DNA from: Pyrinomonadaceae bacterium
GTDB taxonomy: Bacteria > Acidobacteriota > Blastocatellia > Pyrinomonadales > Pyrinomonadaceae
Length of the DNA stretch: 64,000 nucleotides
Assembly (NCBI GenBank): GCA_017983495.1
Contig: JAGOBH010000003.1
Coordinates: 248,001-312,000, forward strand
Reading direction: 5' to 3'
Shown here piece by piece: positions 34,800 to 44,914 of the stretch. Under the pieces are notes generated by a model. It was not told where the DNA came from. It saw only the letters and a list, made by a program, of their open reading frames with translations, and searched no databases. Numbering within the stretch: position 1 is the first letter of the stretch; each line of letters opens with the position of its first letter. A program made the position numbers and the translations under genes.

Positions 34800-37700
34800 T
34801 GGTCGGTCGAGACGAAATTCACCGGCGGAGCATTTTCAATAAAATCAACCGTTCGCTCGGGTTGGGCGAATGTGTATTTCTTTGACTGCAGCCGAATGGT
34901 GTAGGTCTTCCACGTTTCGACATTCATAAAGCGATAATAGCCGTAGTTGTTGGTCATTGCGTTGCGCACATTTCCCAGTCCATCGGTCAGCGTTACGATC
35001 ACTCGATCTGCCTCGCGGTTCTGCGGTGTGGTTACTCGTCCGTTAAGTGTTTCAAAGGTCGCGGGGCCCTCGGCTAGTGTCCATGCAGAGAACGTCGTCG
35101 CTCCGGCAACGACCGCCTTGTTTGTTGCGATCGTCAGCACCGTCGGGACGAGCTGTCCCGTGCCTGCATTGATACTGTATGCCCTGTAACGACCCTCAAT
35201 GCCGACGACCTCTGAATCGAAGTAGTTAAACGTCAGATCGGCCTGAGTGATACCGCCGTTTGTCATGTTCCACCAACGCTGTAGCCTGCTTGCCGGAAGC
35301 CCGGTCGCTACCCCCGAATATGCGCCGGTTTTTGGCTCGATCGTAAAGTTCGCAGTGCCGGTGATGTTCGATAGGTCCACAGGGGCATACAGACTGTTTG
35401 AGCCCACAGGGAACCGAAAAGTACCGGAACGATTGACGCACCGGGTGAGCGGCGAATTTATAAATGAAGTTGAACCGCCGCCCGAGATCGCAGAGGTCCT
35501 GCAGGATGTGACCGACACCGTGCCCGGTCCCGCTATCATGCCGCCGTTGAGGTAAAGACTGTCGTTTACGGTTAACCCTGCAATGCCTGCAATGTTGCCG
35601 TTATTAAGACTAAGATCCTTAACAATTAAAGACCCCGGGCCCGCTATCGAACCGTTGCTGAGGTCGACAGAACCTGTGACGGTCAATGTCCGCCCCGAGG
35701 CGATCGTAACCGTGCGGCCTGCTGTGACGATCAAACTGCTAAGCGTAACGTCGGACGTTGAGATAACAGCGTCGCTCGACGCGATAGTTACTCCTTCGCC
35801 GACACCGGGAATCGCCGTTCCGCCCCAGTTTGCGGCCGTGTGCCAATCGGTATTGGTCGTGCCGTTCCAAACGTTCTTCCGATATCGCGCAAAATAGGGT
35901 GAGCTGTTGCAGCCGGCTGTCGTAAACGCCCCGCCGACAAAAATGTCGCCGCCGGCGGGCGTTACCGAACTCGCAACGGCATTCAATCCGGTGCCAAGTG
36001 GAGACCAAGCGGTTCCATTCCATTTGGCGATGAGGTCGGCCGGGCCGCCGCCTGCAACAGTGAAATCCCCGACCGCATAAAGATCGTTACCCGACGATGC
36101 CAAGCGCAAGCCGCCAAATTGTCCGGTCGGGCTGGGCAGGCCGCCGCCAAGTGCTGACCACGAGGTGCCGTTCCACTTAGCGATGCGGTTGACCGGAAAC
36201 CCATTGATAGTCGTGAATCCGCCAGCGACGTAAACATCTGTACCCGACACGGCGACCGAACTGACGCCTCGATCGCCCAGATCTGCTCCAAGAGCTGTCC
36301 AAGCGGTGCCGTCATATTTTGAGAAATATGCAGGGTTGGCAACTGTCGTTGTAGGGATACCGACATAAAGGTCGTCACCCATAAATGACATGCTTACTAC
36401 GGTAGTCGGAAGAATCGCAGAATTTAGTCCGCTCCACGCAGTTCCGTTCCACTTGGCAACCCGATTAGCTGTTGCTCCTCCGGCAGTTGTGAATGCACCG
36501 CCGACATATACATCGTCGCCGCGTACGATGATCGCCCAGACAGAGGAGTTCACCCCTGTCCCCAACGCAGACCAAGACGTGCCATTCCAGACTGCAATGT
36601 TACTCGCGTTTACGCCGCCGATATTTGAAAATGTGCCGCCCGCGAAAACCTTTCCACCGGCGACAGCGATCGCGTTTATCGATGTATTGTCAGCCGTAAC
36701 CCCAGTTCCCAACCCGGACCAGGTATTCGTGACGCTGTTCCATTTTGCGATCCTGTTGGCGGTGACGGTGCCTGCGGACGTAAAACCTCCGCCGACATAC
36801 ACGTCCGAACCGGACACGGCAATCGCATTTGCGGAGCCGTCAATTCCTGTTCCGGAAAAAGGCAACCACGTGCCAGACGCATACCGGGCCATGTTTCGAG
36901 CTCCCTGGCCGCCTGCCATTGTGTAATTTCCACCCACATAAAGCGTGCCGCCGATACTTGCAAGCGACATTACGCGTTCACTAATACTTGTGCCGCCGAG
37001 CACGCCGTTGCCGGTCCCGCCACTGCCAACACCGACCCACGAAGTCCCGTTCCAACGGGCGATGCTGTTAAATGCGTTCGGCGGATCGGTCATCGAACCA
37101 CCGACGTAAAGATCACCTTCGTGGATGGCAACCGCATTCATGATTCCGTTAGAAAACACGCCTGCCATTCGCGTCCAGGTCGTGCCGTCAAACTTTGCTG
37201 CTTGCGAGTTTGGCTGGCCCGTGAGGCGAATGTCGCCAACGACAAAAAGGTCATTGCCTGAGAACGCGATCGCAGTCACGTTAGTGTTTGCGGCGGCGCC
37301 GAGAGAAGTCCAGGCCGTGCCGTCAAATTTGAGTACGCCGACACTCGAACCAGCTGAGGGTGCAATAAATCCGCCTGCGTAGAGCGAACCATTGTTCACT
37401 GCAAGTGCGCGGACATCGCTGGCGACGATCGGTAGAGCAGAATATGCCGAGCCGTCCCATTTGACTATGCCGGACGCAGGCGAGCCGTCCGCAGTGTTAA
37501 AACTTCCACCGATATAAACATTACCCCCATAAACCGCAACCGAGCGAACGACGTGCGTTCCGCCTCCGAGGCCTGAGCCCAGGGGTGTCCATGTGCTGCC
37601 GTCCCATTTCGCGACGTTTCTTGCCATGCCGCCGGTAACCGCGACGTTAAAGGATCCGCCAACGTAAACGTCACTACCGGAGACTGCAATCGCGTTGATC

Positions 37701-38032
37701 TGCCCGTTGATCCCCGAGCCGAGTGCCGTCCATGCCGACCCGTTCCATTTGGCAATTCCTGACGCGGGAACACCCTGGACGGTTTTGAATTCTCCACCGA
37801 TATAATAGCTGCCCGCACCGTCGGGGACGATCACATTTACCTGATCGTCCGCTCCGTTTGGGGTAAAGGTGGTATCCCAACCGTCATTGCAGCCGGCCAT
37901 CAGAGCTGAGGATCGGGCACGATCAACAGTCTCAGTTAGTGGACTTCTGACAGCTTGGCCACACACACCCATCGACGTCACGAGGATCGAAACCAACACT
38001 AAAAAAAGCTCGCGGTAATTTCTATTTCTCAT
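34796..38032 (-). CDS. Exported 13-repeat propeller-like protein with C-terminal carboxypeptidase-regulatory domain
   Basis: A 1078-residue exported protein. The signal peptide begins [20 protein letters not shown]. About 13 repeats of 45-50 residues follow, with the pattern [14 protein letters not shown]...[21 protein letters not shown] (shortened); they read like beta-propeller or kelch-type blades. A beta-helix-like stretch ([20 protein letters not shown], then GSIAGPGSL) comes next, and a carboxypeptidase-regulatory-like beta domain closes the protein ([20 protein letters not shown]). It probably sits outside the cell in adhesion or polymer binding. The ATG at 38032 is chosen for the signal peptide. 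It is convergent with dapD with a three-base overlap, and divergent from the lipid kinase gene. Confidence 0.85.
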   Translation of the reverse strand: MRNRNYRELFLVLVSILVTSMGVCGQAVRSPLTETVDRARSSALMAGCNDGWDTTFTPNGADDQVNVIVPDGAGSYYIGGEFKTVQGVPASGIAKWNGSAWTALGSGINGQINAIAVSGSDVYVGGSFNVAVTGGMARNVAKWDGSTWTPLGSGLGGGTHVVRSVAVYGGNVYIGGSFNTADGSPASGIVKWDGSAYSALPIVASDVRALAVNNGSLYAGGFIAPSAGSSVGVLKFDGTAWTSLGAAANTNVTAIAFSGNDLFVVGDIRLTGQPNSQAAKFDGTTWTRMAGVFSNGIMNAVAIHEGDLYVGGSMTDPPNAFNSIARWNGTSWVGVGSGGTGNGVLGGTSISERVMSLASIGGTLYVGGNYTMAGGQGARNMARYASGTWLPFSGTGIDGSANAIAVSGSDVYVGGGFTSAGTVTANRIAKWNSVTNTWSGLGTGVTADNTSINAIAVAGGKVFAGGTFSNIGGVNASNIAVWNGTSWSALGTGVNSSVWAIIVRGDDVYVGGAFTTAGGATANRVAKWNGTAWSGLNSAILPTTVVSMSFMGDDLYVGIPTTTVANPAYFSKYDGTAWTALGADLGDRGVSSVAVSGTDVYVAGGFTTINGFPVNRIAKWNGTSWSALGGGLPSPTGQFGGLRLASSGNDLYAVGDFTVAGGGPADLIAKWNGTAWSPLGTGLNAVASSVTPAGGDIFVGGAFTTAGCNSSPYFARYRKNVWNGTTNTDWHTAANWGGTAIPGVGEGVTIASSDAVISTSDVTLSSLIVTAGRTVTIASGRTLTVTGSVDLSNGSIAGPGSLIVKDLSLNNGNIAGIAGLTVNDSLYLNGGMIAGPGTVSVTSCRTSAISGGGSTSFINSPLTRCVNRSGTFRFPVGSNSLYAPVDLSNITGTANFTIEPKTGAYSGVATGLPASRLQRWWNMTNGGITQADLTFNYFDSEVVGIEGRYRAYSINAGTGQLVPTVLTIATNKAVVAGATTFSAWTLAEGPATFETLNGRVTTPQNREADRVIVTLTDGLGNVRNAMTNNYGYYRFMNVETWKTYTIRLQSKKYTFAQPERTVDFIENAPPVNFVSTDH

Positions 38033-38178
38033 AATTCCAGGGCGGTTTACAAGCTGTCTTGTTGGAACGCGGATTTGCCTTAAATATAACGCGGAGCGTT
38101 CGTCACAGTCAATTAATTGCCGATTCGGCGTGTGCTTGGCCACAGTGCATCAGACCTATTTGTGATAACTTTTAGTCT

Positions 38179-39090
38179 ATGTCGCCGATCGAAGTAATCA
38201 TTAACGCCAGCGGCGGAAGTTTTGTCGCGGGCGAGACAGAACAGCTTTTAGCCGACCTGTTTGCGGCGAGTGGCATCGAGGTAAATTTACGACTTGCCGG
38301 ATCGGGCGACCAGATAGAGCTGTTTGCGAAGGCCGCCGTTGACAGCGATGCCGAGGTCGTTTTGGCCGGCGGCGGCGACGGGACGATCAGCTCAGTGGCT
38401 GCTGTCGTCGCGGCGTCGGGGAAAACATTTGGAGTACTGCCGCTCGGAACGCTAAATAATTTTTCGAAAGACCTCAACATTCCTCAAGATATCGCCGAAG
38501 CTATACGCGTCATCGCCGAAGGCAAAACGGCCGAGATCGACCTCGCAGAGGTCAACGGCCGGAAATTCATTAACAATTCAAGCATCGGCCTTTATCCGCG
38601 TATCGTCCGAAAGCGCGATCAGCACCAGCAGCGTCTCGGTTACGGCAAATGGCGGGCGGCATTTTGGGCGGCGATCAGCATCTTTCGCATTTCGCCGTTT
38701 CTAAAAGTTGAGATCCTTGTTGACGGCAAACTATTTGTTCGCAAAACCCCGTTCGTATTTGTCGGAAACAACGAATACGAAATGGAGATCTATAACATCG
38801 GCCGTCGTCCGAAGCTTGATAAAGGTAGGTTGAGTATTTACTTTCTCCATCGTGGGGGCCGCCTCGGCGTGATAATGCTGCTGCTCCGCACCATCACGGG
38901 AACGGTCAGACAGTGGCGTGATTTCGAAGAGGTGCTGACCGACTCCATTCGGATCGGGACCAGGCGGAAACGGATGCAGGTTGCTTTTGATGGTGAGGTG
39001 GCCTCAGTCGAAATGCCGCTACAGTACAGAATATTGCCAAAAGCCCTGCGAGTCATCGTCCCCGCTGAAAAAACGGAGGAAGATGCGTAA
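38179..39090 (+). CDS. Diacylglycerol/sphingosine kinase-like lipid kinase (YegS family)
   Basis: A 303-residue cytosolic kinase of the DAGK catalytic family. The nucleotide-binding signature VVLAGGGDGTISSVAA (about residue 60) and FGVLPLGTLNNFSKDL (about 92) are intact, as are INNSSIGLYPRIV and the C-terminal FDGEVASVEMPLQYRI. Substrate is a lipid alcohol, perhaps diacylglycerol. The stop overlaps the phosphoesterase gene by eight bases, so lipid kinase, phosphoesterase and RNase form a tight operon. Confidence 0.9.
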   Translation: MSPIEVIINASGGSFVAGETEQLLADLFAASGIEVNLRLAGSGDQIELFAKAAVDSDAEVVLAGGGDGTISSVAAVVAASGKTFGVLPLGTLNNFSKDLNIPQDIAEAIRVIAEGKTAEIDLAEVNGRKFINNSSIGLYPRIVRKRDQHQQRLGYGKWRAAFWAAISIFRISPFLKVEILVDGKLFVRKTPFVFVGNNEYEMEIYNIGRRPKLDKGRLSIYFLHRGGRLGVIMLLLRTITGTVRQWRDFEEVLTDSIRIGTRRKRMQVAFDGEVASVEMPLQYRILPKALRVIVPAEKTEEDA

Positions 39091-39904
39091 GATCGTCCAT
39101 TTATCAGACATCCATTTTGGAACCGCGGACCACGCGGTCGCAGACATTGTCGTTGAAAAGATCAACGAGATCGGTCCGGACATATTGGTGGTGTCGGGCG
39201 ACCTTACACAGCGGGCAAAAAGCAAGGAATTTCGCCAGGCAAGGGCATTTCTCGATCGACTTCCCGGGCCTCAGATCGTCATTCCAGGTAACCACGACGT
39301 TCCGTTGTACAACGTCTTCAACCGCTTTTTCAGGCCGCTCGACAAGTTCAAACGGCACATCACCAACGATTTGACGCCTGCATATGTGGACGATCAGATT
39401 GCGATCATTGGGATAAATACGGCCCGCTCAATGACGATCAAAGGCGGACGAATTAACGAAGATCAGATCAAAGATATCAGATCGCATATGCGTGGTCTTG
39501 ATGCCAAGATGTTGAAGATCGTCGTTACTCACCATCCGTTCGATCTGCCTGAAGGAGCGGACGAGAACGATATAGTCGGCCGTGCTGAAAAGGCAGTTGG
39601 GCTCATCGCCGAATGCGGCGGAGACGTGCTTTTGTCCGGACATCTTCATGTGAGCAATATTGAGACGACCGCGAAAAGATATAAACTCGAAAATGGACGA
39701 ACCGCCCTGGTCGTTCAAGCCGGGACCGCAACCTCGGTTCGCGTTCGGGGTGAGGTAAACTCGTTCAATGTAATTGAGTTCGAGTATCCCAAACTACGCA
39801 TTGAGCGGCTTGAATGCCATTCGATCGAAACCGGCTTTGTTTACGCGGAACATAAGATATATCAACAAACCAGCAGTGGTTGGGAACGGACAGACGAGAG
39901 ATGA
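39083..39904 (+). CDS. Calcineurin-like metallophosphoesterase
   Basis: A 273-residue binuclear-metal phosphoesterase. All signature motifs are present: LSDIHFG (about residue 8), VVSGDLTQRA (about 40), VIPGNHDVPLY (about 68), the His in TTHHPFD-like VTHHPFDLP (about 152) and LSGHLHVSN (about 188). The substrate could be a nucleotide, phospholipid or protein phosphate. ATG at 39083 has GGAGGA just upstream and lies inside the end of the lipid-kinase gene; its own stop overlaps the RNase start (ATGA). Co-translation suggests a linked role. Confidence 0.93.
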   Translation: MRKIVHLSDIHFGTADHAVADIVVEKINEIGPDILVVSGDLTQRAKSKEFRQARAFLDRLPGPQIVIPGNHDVPLYNVFNRFFRPLDKFKRHITNDLTPAYVDDQIAIIGINTARSMTIKGGRINEDQIKDIRSHMRGLDAKMLKIVVTHHPFDLPEGADENDIVGRAEKAVGLIAECGGDVLLSGHLHVSNIETTAKRYKLENGRTALVVQAGTATSVRVRGEVNSFNVIEFEYPKLRIERLECHSIETGFVYAEHKIYQQTSSGWERTDER

Positions 39905-41370
39905 ATGATAACCAAAAAAGCAATTGGCTGAGTCAACGGGCACATCAAACCATGATAGAAAATGGTTTCGAGCCCGAATTTTCCCCGGCAGTGTACGATC
40001 AACTGCGGTCGATCGAATCAGCCCCCGAACCAACGGTTGCCGCCGGCATCGAGGATCTTCGCTCGCTGCTCTGGTCGTCGATCGACAACGCCAGTTCGCG
40101 TGACCTGGATCAGATCGAGTGGGCCGAGAGCTTGCCGAATGGTGACATCCGGGTGCTGGTCGGCATCGCGGATGTCGATTCGATGATCGCGAAGGGGTCG
40201 CCGCTCGATAAACACGCCGCACTGAACACTGTTACCGTCTATACCCAAAGCAGGATCTTCCCGATGCTGCCCGAGGAGATCTCGACCGGAATTACATCGC
40301 TAAATGAGGGCGAAGACCGCTTCGTGGTCGTCGCCGACATGACCGTCAAAGAAAACGGTGATGTGCCGGAAAGCACGTTTTTCAGAGCACTGGCACGTAA
40401 CCACGCAAAGCTCGATTACGAAAGCCTCGGCGATTGGTTCGACCATGGCGGCGAAATGCCCGAACCGATGCAGCGGATCGACGGTCTGAAACAGCAGATC
40501 GAAGTGCAACGTGAGGCGGCAAAACGGCTTGCGGCATATCGGCGAGCGAAAGGTGCCCTGGAATTTGAGTCGATCGAATCGTCGGCGGTGATCGAGGACG
40601 GTGAGGTCAAGGGGTTGGTCTCGGTCGTGTCTAACTCGGCGCGAAAGCTGATCGAGAATTTTATGGTCGCGGCGAATGTCGAGATGGCCGAGTTTCTCGA
40701 ATCAGAAGGCTCAGTATCGCTGCGGCGTGTGGTCCGGTCGCCCGAGCGTTGGGACGGCATTCGCCGGATCGCTGCCGAGTATGACGAAGACCTTCCTGAA
40801 CAACCCGACCAACCCGCACTTGCTGCATTCCTCGAAAAGCGGCGCGTTGCCGACCCCGAGCATTTTCCTGATCTGTCTTTGTCGATCATAAAGCTTATCG
40901 GCAGCGGCGAGTACGTTGTCGAACGCCCCGGCGAAGACACGGGCGGACATTTCGGGCTAGCGGTACGTGACTATGCACACTCGACGGCACCGAACCGACG
41001 ATTTACTGACATTGTCGTTCAGCGTCTGGTAAAGGCCGTTATCGAGGGCCGGCCTTCGCCGTACACCGCGGACGAAGTTGACCAGATCGCCACGCACGCC
41101 AACGATCAGGAGCGCGCGGCACGCAAGGTCGAGCGAAAGCTGCGCAAGATCGTTGCGGCGAGCGTTATGCAGCGGCACATCGGCGAGACGTTTCAGGCGA
41201 TCGTCACGGGTGACACGCCAAGCGGCGTTTTTGCACGCATTCTGCGGCCGCCGGTCGACGGCCGGATCGAACAGGGCCAGCAAGACCTCAATGTCGGCGA
41301 CAAGGTGACAGTTCGTCTGATCTCGGCCGACCCGAGGAGCGGCTTCATAGATTTCGCCGCGATCCATTGA
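39901..41370 (+). CDS. RNase II/R-family exoribonuclease (RNB domain)
   Basis: A 489-residue 3'-5' exoribonuclease of the RNB superfamily. The RNB core begins SSIDNASSRDLDQIEWAE (catalytic Asp cluster, about residues 58-72), with VGIADVDSMIAKGSPLD, and ends in the characteristic DYAHSTAPNRRFTDIVVQR. A C-terminal S1-like OB fold (FQAIVTGDTPSGVFARIL) follows. The N-terminal cold-shock domains of RNase R/II are missing, as in the shorter acidobacterial/cyanobacterial versions. The ATG at 39901 overlaps the phosphoesterase stop; GAGAG is a plausible ribosome site. Confidence 0.92.
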   Translation: MNDNQKSNWLSQRAHQTMIENGFEPEFSPAVYDQLRSIESAPEPTVAAGIEDLRSLLWSSIDNASSRDLDQIEWAESLPNGDIRVLVGIADVDSMIAKGSPLDKHAALNTVTVYTQSRIFPMLPEEISTGITSLNEGEDRFVVVADMTVKENGDVPESTFFRALARNHAKLDYESLGDWFDHGGEMPEPMQRIDGLKQQIEVQREAAKRLAAYRRAKGALEFESIESSAVIEDGEVKGLVSVVSNSARKLIENFMVAANVEMAEFLESEGSVSLRRVVRSPERWDGIRRIAAEYDEDLPEQPDQPALAAFLEKRRVADPEHFPDLSLSIIKLIGSGEYVVERPGEDTGGHFGLAVRDYAHSTAPNRRFTDIVVQRLVKAVIEGRPSPYTADEVDQIATHANDQERAARKVERKLRKIVAASVMQRHIGETFQAIVTGDTPSGVFARILRPPVDGRIEQGQQDLNVGDKVTVRLISADPRSGFIDFAAIH

Positions 41371-41433
41371 TCCTACGGCGAGTTTTTAACTCCCGGCCAA
41401 ATTGTCTAAGATAGAACGAGAGGTACATATAAA

Positions 41434-41640
41434 ATGACGGAAATCGACGGCGAAAAAGAACATAGACCAAGCCTGAAAGACAGCATCAGCGGATTGGGGC
41501 AAAAGATCATCGGCGAGATCGAGACGATCGGCGGCGTGCTCACCGGTGACCCGAATACGCAGGCTGAGGGCGAATTTAACGTCGAGGTCGGAACCGTCCG
41601 CGAGGAGCTCGAGGACGCGGCAAGCGAGGACGATAAGTAA
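41434..41640 (+). CDS. Small acidic CsbD-like protein
   Basis: A 68-residue very acidic protein. The middle GLGQKIIGEIETIGGVLTGD followed by PNTQAEGEFNVEVGTVREEL recalls CsbD/YjbJ stress proteins (pattern GKxKExxGxxTGDxxxxAEG), though matches are partial. The function of CsbD is unknown, with expression linked to general stress in other bacteria. It sits between the RNase gene and the aminotransferase, which starts seven bases later. The start ATG is preceded by GAGAGGTACATATAAA. Confidence 0.6.
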   Translation: MTEIDGEKEHRPSLKDSISGLGQKIIGEIETIGGVLTGDPNTQAEGEFNVEVGTVREELEDAASEDDK

Positions 41641-41646
41641 ACGACG

Positions 41647-42795
41647 ATGCCGGTAAAGTTGACCAAAGAATTTGTATTGCCGCGGCGGATGCAGGGTTTG
41701 CAGCCGACGCTGATCCGTCAGTTTTTCGAGCGGGCGTTGCCTGAGAGCATTAATTTCGGCCTCGGCGAGCCCGATCTGCCGACGCCGCAGTTTTTGCGGG
41801 ACGAGGCGGCTCGCATCAGCCGTGACGAGCAGAACGGCTACACATCGCATCCGGGCCTGCCGGCACTGCGCGACCTGATCGCCGAACAATATCCGCATCT
41901 CAACTTGCCGAGGACCGGCGTGGTCGTTACATGCGGTTCGCAAGAGGCGATGACCGACGCTTTTATGTGCGTGGTCGACGAGGGCGATGACGTTCTGCTG
42001 CCCGACCCGAGCTTTCCCGCGTATGATGCCTGCACGCGCATCGCACAGGGCAATCCGGTCTACTACCGAATGCCGGCGGACAAAGAGTTTGCGTTCGATA
42101 TCGATGCGTTCAGACAAGCGATCACCCCGAAAACAAAGGCGGCTGTTGTCATCAGCCCGTCCAATCCTACGGGAAAGATCCTGACCGAAAAGGATCTCCG
42201 TGACATTGCGGCGGCTCTCGACGGCACCGGCATCTATCTGATCTCGGACGAGATCTACAGCGACCTGTATTTTGGCGAGCGGCCTCATTCAGCGTCGGAG
42301 TACTACGACAAGACGATCATTGTCAGCGGGCTTTCCAAATCACTGAGTATGACCGGCTGGCGAATGGGCTGGGCGGCGTGTTCGCAGCCCGAGATCATCG
42401 AGGCTATCCAGGTCCTGCACGGTTTTACGACCGTCTGCACATCGACGATCACGCAGAAAGCATCGCTGCTCGGCTGGTCGCCCGAAGCAGAAGCCGCAAA
42501 GCAATATGCCCGCGAAGTCTACAAAGCACGCGGCGAATTCCTCGTCGATCTTTTTGACAAGGAAATGGGCCTCCACGCGACATCGCCGGAAGGTGCCTTT
42601 TACACAATGCTCGATGTTCGCTCGCTTGGTGATGACATCGAAGTTGCCGAAAAGTGTCTGCAGAACCGCGTCGTGACCGTGCCCGGCGTCGCATTTGGCC
42701 AGGAAGCGAAAGGTTTTCTGCGGATCTCGTTCTGCAACACCGAAGAAAAGATGGCCGAAGGCGTGCGGCGAATGAAGATCGCATTGCAACTGTGA
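41647..42795 (+). CDS. Class I/II PLP aminotransferase (DapC/AspC-like)
   Basis: A 382-residue fold-type I aminotransferase. It has INFGLGEPDLPTP, GYTSHPGLPALRDLIAE, the tight turn ISPSNPTGKIL, DEIYSDLYFG and the PLP lysine in SGLSKSLSMTGWRMGW (about residue 232), and the substrate Arg in GFLRISFCN. Members include aspartate and N-succinyl-diaminopimelate aminotransferases. With dapD, dapE-like and asd in the same window, the DapC reaction is a reasonable guess, not shown. It follows the CsbD-like gene by seven bases. Confidence 0.9.
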   Translation: MPVKLTKEFVLPRRMQGLQPTLIRQFFERALPESINFGLGEPDLPTPQFLRDEAARISRDEQNGYTSHPGLPALRDLIAEQYPHLNLPRTGVVVTCGSQEAMTDAFMCVVDEGDDVLLPDPSFPAYDACTRIAQGNPVYYRMPADKEFAFDIDAFRQAITPKTKAAVVISPSNPTGKILTEKDLRDIAAALDGTGIYLISDEIYSDLYFGERPHSASEYYDKTIIVSGLSKSLSMTGWRMGWAACSQPEIIEAIQVLHGFTTVCTSTITQKASLLGWSPEAEAAKQYAREVYKARGEFLVDLFDKEMGLHATSPEGAFYTMLDVRSLGDDIEVAEKCLQNRVVTVPGVAFGQEAKGFLRISFCNTEEKMAEGVRRMKIALQL

Positions 42796-42890
42796 AATTC
42801 GTCCTGGCCGCATTTTCATTCTCTCCCGCCTCGGCAAAAATCATGTCGTGAATTCGTCCTAGATAACATTGGGGAGGAATTTCAACGATA

Positions 42891-43388
42891 ATGGTCAGAT
42901 ATCCACTTGAATATAATCAAATACTAAATCGCACCAAGTACAATACATTTGGGCCGGTTCGCAAAAACAAAGACGGTTCCGTCCGCTTTCACAAAGGGTG
43001 GGATTTTGTCGCACCGATGTGGACTCCGGTCTACCCAGTGGCAACCGGAAAGGTCGTCGGCGTCACGCCGTACGATAAAGAGGGAAGCAAGTACGGAATT
43101 ACCGTAACGTTGAAATTCAAAGAACAAGGCAATACATATTGGGCGTTTTATGCTCATCTTGCCGGCGTAGCTGTAAGTGTTGGTGATGAGATCGCCAGCA
43201 CCGGCACGATCCTCGGGTTTGTCGGCGATTCCGGTAACTCAAAGGGCATAAAGGCAAGCAGTGTGCACCTGCATTTCGAGTTTCGCAATCGCGAACTCGG
43301 CGGAAACGGCACGACCGACCGCATTGACCCGGTCCAGTTTTACGGTGACCCGCCGTACGACGGTTTGTATTACATAGACGACGAATAG
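42891..43388 (+). CDS. M23 family (LytM-type) peptidase without signal peptide
   Basis: A 165-residue zinc endopeptidase fold of family M23, which cuts peptidoglycan cross-links or glycine-rich peptides. The first metal ligands are FHKGWDFVAPMW (His and Asp, about residue 34-38) and the last is VHLHFEFR (about 125); the active-site region YWAFYAHLAGVAV supplies the further His. Unlike most family members, there is no signal peptide or membrane anchor. It could be exported by another route, act as effector or be cytosolic. It stands alone on the + strand between the aminotransferase and asd. Confidence 0.88.
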   Translation: MVRYPLEYNQILNRTKYNTFGPVRKNKDGSVRFHKGWDFVAPMWTPVYPVATGKVVGVTPYDKEGSKYGITVTLKFKEQGNTYWAFYAHLAGVAVSVGDEIASTGTILGFVGDSGNSKGIKASSVHLHFEFRNRELGGNGTTDRIDPVQFYGDPPYDGLYYIDDE

Positions 43389-43518
43389 ATCATCTCTTCG
43401 CCGTCGACAAAGGCTCAGATCAGTTTTCGATTCGCCGACGGTATGATCCCATGGATCTCGTCGGCGTTTTGCGCGCCTCGTCAATTGGTGAGAAAATAGC
43501 GGTTGCCGACTCTTTGTT

Positions 43519-44559
43519 ATGAGCAGAAAATACCGTGTAGGAATTCTCGGAGCGACCGGGACCGTTGGGCAGCGTTTTGCTCAGCTTTTAGAAGACCATC
43601 CGCAGTTTGAGATAACGGCGATGGCGGCGTCTGACCGTTCGGCCGGTAAGCCGTACGCCGAGGCATGTGCGTGGAAACTGCCGGGCAAGATACCGGCGTC
43701 GGTTCGCGACATTGTCGTGCAGCCGATCGAGCCGCCGCTGGATTGCGACATTGTGTTTTCGAGCCTGCCGGGCAGTGTTGCCCGCGAGACCGAAGAGGCG
43801 TTTGCCCGTGCGGGTTATCCTGTCATCTCCAATTCGTCCGTATATCGCATGGATGAGGACGTGCCGCTGCTGATCGCTGAGATCAATCATGACCACGTCG
43901 GGCTGATCGCCAGACAGCGTGAGAACCGCGGATTCACGACCGGATTTATCGTCACCAACCCGAATTGTGCGGTCGTCAGTTTTGCTCCGCCGCTTGCGGC
44001 ACTGCACCGGCGGTTTGGCGTCGAATCGGTCATCGTTACCACAATGCAGGCGATCTCGGGTGCGGGTTATCCGGGCGTTGCTTCGCTCGACATTACCGAT
44101 AACGTCTATCCGTACATCGCCGGCGAAGAGCCCAAGGTCGAGATCGAAGCCCAAAAGATACTGGGCACGCTGACAGCGGCCGGCATCCAGAAGGCGGATT
44201 TTACCGTCTCGGCACAGTGTTTTCGCGTAAACGTGATCGACGGCCACACGGCGTCAGTGCGCGTTAATCTCAAACAGACCGCGACGCTCGAGGACGTGGT
44301 CGACGCGATGCGTTCGTTCCCGTCGCTCGACCTGCATTCGTCGCCCAAGCGTTTTATTGATGTCACTGACGAGCCATCGCGTCCGCAGCCCCGTCTCGAC
44401 CGCGACAATGGCGACGGCATGACGATCACGGTCGGCCGGGTGTTTCCTGACACCATCTTTGACTACCGTTTCGTCGCCCTGTCGCACAACACCGTCCGCG
44501 GCGCCGCCGGCTCTGCCGTCCTAAATGCGGAATTGCTGATCTCAAAAGGCCTGATCTAG
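43519..44559 (+). CDS. asd: Aspartate-semialdehyde dehydrogenase
   Basis: Reduces aspartyl phosphate to aspartate semialdehyde, supplying DapA. The 346-residue protein begins KYRVGILGATGTVGQRFAQLL (in part VGILGATGTVGQRF, the NADP-binding loop) and has the catalytic Cys in TNPNCAVVSFAPPL (about residue 154). The catalytic His is expected near NVIDGHTASVRVNL. Sequence type resembles the archaeal/fungal ASADH rather than E. coli Asd (short N-terminal linker, GAGYPGVASLDI). ATG at 43519 follows TTTGTT with no clear ribosome site. Confidence 0.93.
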   Translation: MSRKYRVGILGATGTVGQRFAQLLEDHPQFEITAMAASDRSAGKPYAEACAWKLPGKIPASVRDIVVQPIEPPLDCDIVFSSLPGSVARETEEAFARAGYPVISNSSVYRMDEDVPLLIAEINHDHVGLIARQRENRGFTTGFIVTNPNCAVVSFAPPLAALHRRFGVESVIVTTMQAISGAGYPGVASLDITDNVYPYIAGEEPKVEIEAQKILGTLTAAGIQKADFTVSAQCFRVNVIDGHTASVRVNLKQTATLEDVVDAMRSFPSLDLHSSPKRFIDVTDEPSRPQPRLDRDNGDGMTITVGRVFPDTIFDYRFVALSHNTVRGAAGSAVLNAELLISKGLI

Positions 44560-44566
44560 GGGGGCA

Positions 44567-44600
44567 GGTCCCAGAAGTCCCAAGTCCCAGGTCCCAAGTC
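44567..44600. repeat. Short direct repeats of AGTCCCA/GGTCCCA
   Basis: Four units of (A/G)GTCCCA with AA or none between them run directly after the asd stop. This looks like simple-sequence drift or a short intergenic repeat; no function is proposed. Confidence 0.65.
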
Positions 44601-44733
44601 TGACGGCTCGACAGTGGCTTTTTAATTTTCACTTTTTCACACTTCCCCTTTTTCACTTTTCCACTTCCCTGCGACCTTTGCGAACTCTGCGTTAAAGATC
44701 CGTTCCACGCCGAGACCGCCGTTGGCCCGGACT

Positions 44734-44887
44734 GTCAGAACCGCCTGCGTCAGCGGGCGGCTTTGGCGTTGGAGTTTGGTACAGCGTTCAACACGAATAG
44801 CCGGGCTAGATATGAACGTATGAATTCAAAACCGCACTGATCTGATCCCCGCGTCGAATGCCGCCCCCTGACGGAGGCGGTTCTGAC
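44734..44887. mobile_element. REPIN-like element of a second family (154 bp)
   Basis: Inverted 27-bp ends: GTCAGAACCGCCTGCGTCAG... at 44734-44760 and its match ending GGCGGTTCTGAC at 44861-44887, with two differing bases. Each end is GTCAGAA followed by an 8-bp stem with a GTCA loop (CCGCCTGC/GCGGGCGG on one side, CCGCCTCC/GGGGGCGG on the other); the G-C pair swapped to C-G shows a compensatory change. No transposase lies between the ends. Confidence 0.78.
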
Positions 44888-44914
44888 AAGGCATTCCGTC
44901 GAAGTCGTCTTATT

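Noticed and set aside
41386..42288. Open frame on the minus strand opposite the aminotransferase (300 codons)
   Set aside because: The sequence is low-complexity Arg/Asp-rich with no domain, and the plus-strand aminotransferase is clearly real.
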